The translations under genes and the position numbers were made by a program. A model generated the notes under the pieces. That model was not told where the DNA came from, searched no databases, and saw only the letters and a program-made list of their open reading frames with translations. Source: Bog-159 sp049511415 (GTDB lineage Bacteria > Acidobacteriota > Terriglobia > Bryobacterales > Bryobacteraceae). Taken from it: a stretch of 64,000 bases of DNA. Positions 58,964 through 64,000 of this stretch are shown here, in pieces. Every line of letters begins with the position of its first letter. The first letter of the stretch is position 1. Where the stretch lies: NCBI GenBank assembly GCA_049511415.1, contig JBEKYC010000031.1, forward strand, positions 1-64,000, given 5' to 3'.

Positions 58964-59287
58964 ATGGTTCAATTGACGGAAAAGGCGGTTGGGAAAGTCC
59001 GCGAGATTCTGGATTCGCAAGAGCCCAAGCCGGCCGGCCTGCGCATCGCGGTGGTCGGTGGCGGGTGCTCCGGCTTCAGCTACTCCATGGCTTTTGAAAA
59101 CCAGCCCAACATGCTGGACAAGACCTACAGCTTCAGCGGTCTCAAGGTTTTTGTGGATCAGGCCAGCCTGCTCTACCTCGATGGCGCTGAAGTCGATTAC
59201 GTGGAGACTCTGGAAGGCTCCGGGTTCAAATTCAACAATCCGCAAGTAAAGTCCACCTGCGGCTGTGGCAGTTCGTTCAGCGTGTAA
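58964..59287 (+). CDS. A-type iron-sulfur cluster carrier (IscA/ErpA)
   Basis: 107 aa. The three cluster ligands are C35 (GGGCSGF), C99 and C101 (TCGCGSSF), with the exact C-x63-C-G-C spacing of A-type carriers, which deliver Fe-S clusters to apoproteins. ATG 58964 has GAGG six bases upstream; the ATG at 58904 would add an atypical 20 residues. It stands alone, away from isc/suf genes, so ErpA or a stand-alone IscA. Confidence 0.93.
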   Translation: MVQLTEKAVGKVREILDSQEPKPAGLRIAVVGGGCSGFSYSMAFENQPNMLDKTYSFSGLKVFVDQASLLYLDGAEVDYVETLEGSGFKFNNPQVKSTCGCGSSFSV

Positions 59288-59508
59288 ACGGGACGAGCAC
59301 ACCCGTGGCGGCCTGCGGGGGCGCCTTCCTGGTTGACCGGGGGCGCCGCCGGAGCGGGCCCGCTCTCGGCGAGCCTCCCTACCCTCCCGTCTTACCGGCG
59401 TCGGCGTTCCGCCGGCGGCGTCCGCAGTGCAGGCGCAAACAGAAGATCCCCTCAGTCCCGATCCTGGCCGCGCTGCCCCCCGGCTCAATTCCCTGTATTA
59501 TCCTTCGC
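59288..59508. other. GC-rich gap, nothing assigned
   Basis: The first part of the 375-bp gap between the A-type carrier and the cold-shock gene. Short G/C-rich inverted repeats are present but none carries a T-run. No credible gene was found; the remainder of the gap is the csp promoter and leader. Confidence 0.5.
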
Positions 59509-59527
59509 TTGCAACCTTGCGGTGCGT

Positions 59528-59533
59528 TATACT
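59528..59533 (+). promoter_or_regulatory. -10 box of the cold-shock gene
   Basis: TATACT in an AT-rich pocket of GC-rich DNA, 130 bp before the csp ATG. The transcript would carry a leader of about 120 nt with a strong hairpin. No good -35 at 17 bp was found. Confidence 0.45.
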
Positions 59534-59576
59534 ATAAAGGCATTTTGACTTTCGTATTCGCGTCTATTCAGGTCTC

Positions 59577-59609
59577 AGGGGGGCTGCGTGAGTTGGCCGC
59601 AACCCCCCT
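59577..59609 (+). promoter_or_regulatory. Leader hairpin before csp (possible attenuator)
   Basis: AGGGGGG pairs with CCCCCCT, then one C/A mismatch, then TGCG with CGCA, closing a 9-nt loop. TTTGCTTTT follows at once on the coding side, so it resembles an intrinsic terminator placed inside the csp leader, or a temperature-sensitive structure. Confidence 0.5.
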
Positions 59610-59662
59610 TTGCTTTTGGTGCGGCGGAAGAGCATCCTGCATTTTTTGAAAAGGAAACATCG

Positions 59663-59866
59663 ATGAAAGAAAAAGGTACAGTGAAGTGGTTTAATGCAGC
59701 CAAAGGATATGGCTTCATCCAGCGGGAGAACGGCGAAGACGTTTTCGTGCATTTCTCCGCGATTCAATCGGAGGGTTATAGGAGCCTGGATGAAGGCGCT
59801 AGTGTGGAGTTCGAGGTAACTCGCGGTCCTAAGGGGCTGCAGGCGGCCAACGTCACAGTGGCCTAG
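59663..59866 (+). CDS. Cold-shock-domain protein
   Basis: 67 aa. RNP-1 KGYGFIQRENGEDVFVHFSAI and RNP-2 DVFVHF are intact, with GTVKWFN at the start. Binds single-stranded RNA/DNA and melts mRNA structure at low temperature or in growth transitions. AAGGAA precedes ATG 59663. A long structured leader suggests post-transcriptional control. Confidence 0.96.
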   Translation: MKEKGTVKWFNAAKGYGFIQRENGEDVFVHFSAIQSEGYRSLDEGASVEFEVTRGPKGLQAANVTVA

Positions 59867-59927
59867 GCAATTGCCGGCGGAGCGCCCCTGTAGCATCGCC
59901 CCGCCGGCCCGTCCGTCGCGGAGGTTT

Positions 59928-60146
59928 ATGAGCAAAGAAGATAATATTGAAGTAACCGGCACCGTTCTCGAAAAATTTCCCAGTGGTAAATTCAGTGTCC
60001 AGATCGATCACGACCGGGTCGTGCTGGCACATCTCGCGGGCCGCTTGCGCCGGAACCGGATTCGGGTCCTGGCGGGCGACAAAGTCACTCTGGAACTGTC
60101 TCCCTACGATCTGACGAAAGGCCGTATCACTTTCCGCCATCGCTAG
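59928..60146 (+). CDS. infA: Translation initiation factor IF-1
   Basis: 72 aa, the canonical length. MSKEDNIEVTGTVLEKFPSG, the OB-fold core VVLAHLAGRLRRNRIRVLAGD and the C-terminus SPYDLTKGRITFRHR are diagnostic. GGAGG precedes ATG 59928. Only 61 bp after csp, so possibly cotranscribed; it is not in the usual ribosomal-protein operon context. Confidence 0.96.
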   Translation: MSKEDNIEVTGTVLEKFPSGKFSVQIDHDRVVLAHLAGRLRRNRIRVLAGDKVTLELSPYDLTKGRITFRHR

Positions 60147-60353
60147 ATTTGCACGTCCTCCATCCCCCCCGTTGCGCATTCGCCGTGCGCTATATTACAT
60201 ACAGCGCTCGTGTTCTGTGCTAAAAAAAATATGGAAGTTTGCGTTCCCCAGGGCACTCTATCTCGTGCCGGTCACGGCGTCCGCTCAGGTTCCGCGCGCT
60301 TTCCTGCTTCATGGACGTAATCGGCTCAATTTTAGAGCGGTTAGAATCACAAT

Positions 60354-61877
60354 ATGGCCGACCACATGATCACCGAAGATCCCCTCCCGCGCCGTGGCAA
60401 AGGCCGTCGCGCGCCTCTAATCAAATCGGAGGGTGGCGTGGAGCGTGGCAAAAGTGTGCAGTCGGGCCGTTCCCGCAAGCAGTCCGCCGACCCCGCTGAA
60501 AACCTCATCACGGTTTTGTCGCAGAAGGTCGTGGGTCAGCCGGCAGCCACGCGCGTGATTGTCCCCTATATCCAGATGTATCAAGCGGGTTTGGCGCCCG
60601 AAGGACGCCCCGTCGGCGTATTCCTGTTACTCGGCCCTACCGGTACCGGCAAGACCAAGACCGTCGAGGCCCTCGCCGAGGTCCTGCACGGCACGGAAAA
60701 AAACGTCCTCAAGATCGATTGTGGCGAGTTCCAAATGGAGCACGAGGTCGCCAAGCTGATCGGCGCGCCTCCCGGATACCTGGGCCACCGCGAAACCCAG
60801 CCAATGCTCACGCAGCAGAAGCTGAACGGCGTCACCAGCGAGAAGTGCAATCTCTCCCTGGTCCTCTTCGACGAGATTGAAAAGGCCGCCCCGTCCATGA
60901 CCCGCCTGCTTCTGGGCGTGCTCGACAAAGGCATCCTGCGCCTGGGCGACAACACCATCGTCAATTTCGACAAGAGTCTCGTCTTCCTTACTTCCAACCT
61001 GGGCGCGCGCGAGATGATGCGCGAGATCAATCCGGATTTCGGCTTTCAGTCCGTCCGGCCCCCCGAGCGTGCCGATCTCACCGGCAAGCTGCAGAATATT
61101 GCCCTGGTAGCCGTCCGCAAGCGCTTTTCGCCCGAGTTCGTCAACCGCATCGATTGCATCATTACCTATCAGCCGCTGACGCCCGAGTCGCTTTCCACCA
61201 TCCTCGATCTGCAGATCGCCGACCTGCAGAATCACGTGAACACGCGCCTCGGCGCCCGCTCGTTTACGCTGGAAGTGCCTTTTGAATCCCGCCGGTTCCT
61301 CCTGCGGAAGGGCACCAGCAGTGAGTACGGCGCCCGCGAACTGAACCGCACCATCCACCGGCACTTGACGCAGCCCCTCGCGACCCTGGTGGCCACCGGA
61401 CAGGTTAACCCCGGCGCGCGCGTCCGCGTGGACGTCGCCGAGGATGGCGAAAGCTTACGACTGCGCTCCGCTGAGGGCGACGAAGCCCATGCCCCATCCC
61501 ATCCCACGGTCCTGCTGGTGGATGATAACCGCGACCTCCTGCACTTCCTGGAACGCCTCATGGCCGACGCCGGCTGGAAGTTGCTTACCGCCGAATCCGC
61601 CGCCGAGGCGCGTAAGCTAATGGTCTCCGAAAAACCCAACGCCGCATTGCTCGACTACATGCTCCCCGATGGCAACGGCGTCGAACTGGGTGTGGAATTT
61701 CTGCAATCCCAGGCGCGCATGCTGGTCATCGTCATGACCGGCACCATCTTGCCGCCCGAAGAAGAAGCTCTCTGCGAAGAGCATAATTTCCCCGTGCTGC
61801 GCAAACCCTTTCTGGCTTCCGACGTAATGAACCAGATCCGCAGCCGCCTCACGCCCGCAGCCACGCGAGGCGCATAA
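60354..61877 (+). CDS. Single-ring ClpB-type AAA+ ATPase fused to a receiver domain
   Basis: 507 aa. Residues 1-45 are basic and probably disordered. An HSP100 D2-type AAA+ module follows: Walker A G94-PTGTGK100-T, aromatic pore loop GYLG (141-144) in the ClpB-like context GAPPGYLGHRE, Walker B F172-D173-E174, sensor 1 N215, arginine-finger region FSPEFVNRID (259-267) and sensor 2 R328 (YGARELNR) in a D2-small domain. Residues 383-500 form a response-regulator receiver: D390/D391, phospho-acceptor D434 (LLDYMLPDG), T462, K484 (VLRKPF). The N-domain, D1 and any ClpP-binding loop are absent. It suggests a phosphorylation-gated protein remodelling machine; no histidine kinase is adjacent. Confidence 0.85.
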   Translation: MADHMITEDPLPRRGKGRRAPLIKSEGGVERGKSVQSGRSRKQSADPAENLITVLSQKVVGQPAATRVIVPYIQMYQAGLAPEGRPVGVFLLLGPTGTGKTKTVEALAEVLHGTEKNVLKIDCGEFQMEHEVAKLIGAPPGYLGHRETQPMLTQQKLNGVTSEKCNLSLVLFDEIEKAAPSMTRLLLGVLDKGILRLGDNTIVNFDKSLVFLTSNLGAREMMREINPDFGFQSVRPPERADLTGKLQNIALVAVRKRFSPEFVNRIDCIITYQPLTPESLSTILDLQIADLQNHVNTRLGARSFTLEVPFESRRFLLRKGTSSEYGARELNRTIHRHLTQPLATLVATGQVNPGARVRVDVAEDGESLRLRSAEGDEAHAPSHPTVLLVDDNRDLLHFLERLMADAGWKLLTAESAAEARKLMVSEKPNAALLDYMLPDGNGVELGVEFLQSQARMLVIVMTGTILPPEEEALCEEHNFPVLRKPFLASDVMNQIRSRLTPAATRGA

Positions 61878-61944
61878 GAAGAAATTCGGCGGCCGCTTCG
61901 GCGCGCTAGGGTAACGGCGTTATTCTGAAATCAAGGACCTACCA

Positions 61945-62193
61945 ATGGAAGTCAATTTCAGACCCGACGTGCAGGCCAAGCTGGACCGGCTGGCCACGGA
62001 CAGCGGTCGCTCTGCAAATGAATTGCTGCAGGAAGCTTTTGTCGGTTATTTCGATGAGGTGGCCGAGCTCCGGCAAACCCTCGACAGCCGTTACGACGAT
62101 CTCAAAAGCGGCCGGGTGGAACCAATCAGCGGTGATGAAATGAAATCGCGCTTGCGCGCACGAAGCGAAGCTCGACAAGCCGACCAGCAATGA
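61945..62193 (+). CDS. ParD/RHH-like antitoxin
   Basis: 82 aa. The start EVNFRPDVQAKLDRLATDSGRSANELLQEAFVGYF is a ribbon-helix-helix-type N-terminus; the charged C-terminal tail (DEMKSRLRARSEARQADQQ) would wrap the toxin. It overlaps the toxin gene by 4 nt (ATGA). Confidence 0.8.
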   Translation: MEVNFRPDVQAKLDRLATDSGRSANELLQEAFVGYFDEVAELRQTLDSRYDDLKSGRVEPISGDEMKSRLRARSEARQADQQ

Positions 62194-62489
62194 CCGGGTA
62201 CGACTTTCACCCGGCAGTAGAAAACGACTTTGCGGAAATTTGGGACTTCATCGCCGAGGAAAGTCCCGCCGCCGCCGACAAGGTGATTGCCACGATTGAA
62301 GACCTGGTGCCCTTTCCACATCAGGGCTACCGCCGCCCCGATCTCACCGGGCGACCCCTGCGGTTCACGAACAAACACAATTACCTGATCGCTTATGCGC
62401 CAGACGAAAAGCCATTGTGGGTTGTGGCCATTATTCATGGCGGCCGCAGCCCGCGCGTGATGGCCGCGATTCTGAGAGGCAGGGAGTAA
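62190..62489 (+). CDS. ParE/RelE-superfamily toxin
   Basis: 99 aa. The RelE fold is visible: YDFHPAVENDFAEIWDFIAEESPAAADKVIATIED, LVPFPHQGYRRPDLTGRPLRF and the final YLIAYAPDEKPLWVVAIIHGGRSPR. It looks ParE-like (gyrase poison) rather than RelE (mRNA cleavage), but this cannot be settled from sequence. Cognate antitoxin lies directly upstream. Confidence 0.8.
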   Translation: MTGYDFHPAVENDFAEIWDFIAEESPAAADKVIATIEDLVPFPHQGYRRPDLTGRPLRFTNKHNYLIAYAPDEKPLWVVAIIHGGRSPRVMAAILRGRE

Positions 62490-62688
62490 GCCCGGCGCCC
62501 GTACTGCACTCTCGACGATAATCCGCGAGACCCCTCTCTGGTGGTGGCTGGAGTCAGACAGCCAATCAGTGCACCAGAAATCTCCCCATTGACGCTGTTG
62601 CGTTGGCAATCGTCCCCGGCGGTCGGCCTAACATGTAGCCGACCAGTCTGAGAAAGACCTCCAGCAGCCTCAAAGCCGAACACAGGCT

Positions 62689-63717
62689 CTAGTTCGGGTT
62701 CTGAGCCTCCAAAAACCAGGTACTATTCGTGAACGCAGAGGAACTTACCCAGCCGCCGAACAGCAACATCCCACCCGCGGTCGCGTCGTAATCAAAAGAC
62801 GTTCCCGAGGAGGGCGTGGGAGTTCTGGAAGTTTGCACCCCGATCCAATTACTTCCGCCCCACAGCCAAGTGTCATTTAACCGGCCTTCCCCACAGTCTT
62901 CACAAGGACCAGCCAAACCTCCGAAGAGCACCACACTCTTGAGGATCGGATCGAAAGCCAGGCCATTATCACATCGCGCTGGCGGTAAAGTCGCCGGCTG
63001 CTGCTGGACCCAATCCACGCCATTGTAGGTCCATGTATCGCCGTAGTAGGTGTAGCTCAGAGTAGCGCTAACGCCGCCGAAGAGTATGACCTGATTCGTG
63101 TTCTCATCGTAGGCCAGCGTCGCGGCCCGCGCAGACGGACTATGGGCGGGGAACTGCTGCGTCCACGCTTTGCCCGTCCCGTCCCATTCCCAGGTTTCAT
63201 TATCGGATCCACCGAACATCAACACCTTGCCGAGCTTGGAATCGAAAACCATTGCGTTGATATTCCAACTACGGGGTGAAGGCGAAACCGGAGGAAACTG
63301 CTGAGTCCAGGTTACCCCGTCCCAAGTCCACGTTTCGTTCGAGGGTGTGCCGCCAACCTGGCTATTCAGCAAACCACCGAAAAGCACAACGGTTTCCGTT
63401 GTCGGGTCATACGCCATCGATGCAGATGTTAAGGGCGGCGGGGAAACGGCTGGCGCGAGTTGCTTCCATCCGGTGGCTCTGGAGAAGGCCCAGGTTTCGC
63501 CAAAGACGGTAGTGTAGCTGGCACCGCCATAGAGTATTGTTGCCCCCATCGCGGCGTCGTAAACCATCGGCGCACAGCATCGCGCTGGAGGCAGACCAAT
63601 CAGCGACGGCTTGATCCAACCCAGCTTGGCGGACTGCGCCGAAGCCACGCTGACGAACAATAGCAGCACGGCGAGAGATTGCAAAATCGTTTTGTACCGT
63701 GCTTTGAGAGATCGCAT
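62689..63717 (-). CDS. Secreted kelch-repeat protein
   Basis: 342 aa. Signal peptide (LAVLLLFVSVASAQ, to about residue 28). Five to six kelch-like blades recur with the pattern MVYDxxxGxxILYGG / VVLFGG followed by ETWxWDGVTWTQQFP and a P-S-P-R turn, predicting a beta-propeller. Extracellular; ligand unknown. Such Trp/Gly-rich 'NETWTWDG' propellers are frequent in acidobacteria. Confidence 0.82.
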   Translation of the reverse strand: MRSLKARYKTILQSLAVLLLFVSVASAQSAKLGWIKPSLIGLPPARCCAPMVYDAAMGATILYGGASYTTVFGETWAFSRATGWKQLAPAVSPPPLTSASMAYDPTTETVVLFGGLLNSQVGGTPSNETWTWDGVTWTQQFPPVSPSPRSWNINAMVFDSKLGKVLMFGGSDNETWEWDGTGKAWTQQFPAHSPSARAATLAYDENTNQVILFGGVSATLSYTYYGDTWTYNGVDWVQQQPATLPPARCDNGLAFDPILKSVVLFGGLAGPCEDCGEGRLNDTWLWGGSNWIGVQTSRTPTPSSGTSFDYDATAGGMLLFGGWVSSSAFTNSTWFLEAQNPN

Positions 63718-63863
63718 CCGTTTGCTCCTCCGATCCCAGTTTGAAATTATAATCCCTTCGATACAGGCCCGGAAAGGGCGTCGGTCTCTTTGAGCCTGCG
63801 AGTGCTATAGCCCTCCGCCAGATTTTTCTTGCGTATTTAATTACACGTAAGTACAATACGCGT

Positions 63864-64000
63864 ATGTCTGATACAACAGCGGCGCAACTGACCATGCGCC
63901 AGGCCATGGCCATCCCCTCGTTCCGCAAGCTCTGGATGGCCACTCTCGTCAGCATCTTTGGCGACTTCCTGGCGCTCTACGCCGTTTTCAGCCAGATGAC
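63864..64000 (+). CDS. Major facilitator superfamily transporter (5' end only)
   Basis: 45 residues from ATG 63864 to the right edge: after a short cytoplasmic start (MSDTTAAQLTMRQAM) comes IPSFRKLWMATLVSIFGDFLALYAVFSQM, which matches the first TM helix of MFS exporters (FRxLWxAxxxSxxGDxLxxxA). The gene continues outside the window. Divergent from the kelch gene; the upstream stretch is AT-rich. Confidence 0.7.
   Translation, partial: MSDTTAAQLTMRQAMAIPSFRKLWMATLVSIFGDFLALYAVFSQM

Noticed and set aside
59305..59649. Plus frame of 114 codons before the cold-shock gene
   Set aside because: It runs through the csp promoter and leader hairpin and has no conserved features.

Overview
The window reads as a contiguous piece of a GC-rich bacterial chromosome, most likely an acidobacterium of the Solibacter/Bryobacter type. 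The clues are family content rather than a marker gene: a TIGR03437 (Solibacter-type) secreted protein, an ADOP-type duplicated permease coupled to a PadR regulator, a DUF2934 protein, a pro-kumamolisin S53 peptidase with a long chain of IPT/TIG repeats, and a cytochrome c fused to a PHM-like copper domain. The end of gyrB, followed by mnmG-rsmG-parA-parB with parS-like sites between rsmG and parA, suggests the left part lies near the replication origin.

Layout. 0-12 kb: gyrB 3' end with an orphan HicB, the repeat-rich S53 peptidase, the cytochrome/copper enzyme, tRNA-Arg(CCU), purD, and the mnmG-rsmG-parAB block. 12-28 kb: a MerR regulator, the ADOP permease with PadR, a giant pyruvate:ferredoxin oxidoreductase with a DHOD-like partner, a BrnT/BrnA module, a Gfo/Idh oxidoreductase-membrane protein-PadR operon, a rhomboid protease, a Pit phosphate transporter behind Pho-box-like repeats, and a TIGR03437 protein. 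28-34 kb: a tightly overlapped leftward operon nfeD-slipin-SPOR-lipA-lnt. 34-37 kb: lexA diverging from typA.

36.7-46.8 kb is a chemosensory cluster. Leftward it runs PilZ, STAS, CheY, CheA, a soluble HAMP-repeat receptor, CheW, CheR, CheD, CheB, mostly with 4-nt ATGA overlaps. Rightward there is a 612-aa soluble protein with degenerate receptor-like tips, a CheZ-like DxxxQ helix and a short acidic/aromatic tail. 47-53 kb holds an F-type ATP synthase operon (b', b, delta, alpha, gamma, beta, epsilon) without a and c subunits. 53-56 kb holds mltG, ruvX and an AI-2E-family permease. 55.8-58.8 kb is an ECF sigma / zinc anti-sigma / CnrX-Spy-like operon with two further envelope proteins. 59-62.5 kb holds an A-type Fe-S carrier, a cold-shock protein with a structured leader, infA, a single-ring ClpB-like AAA+ ATPase fused to a response-regulator receiver, and a ParDE-like module. 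The right edge has a kelch-type secreted protein and the start of an MFS transporter.

The strongest candidates for undescribed biology are the AAA+-receiver fusion (60354-61877), the 612-aa chemosensory protein (44931-46769), the CnrYXH-like sigma module (57230-58785) and the cytochrome-PHM fusion (4994-6373). All family assignments come from reading motifs; no database search was run.
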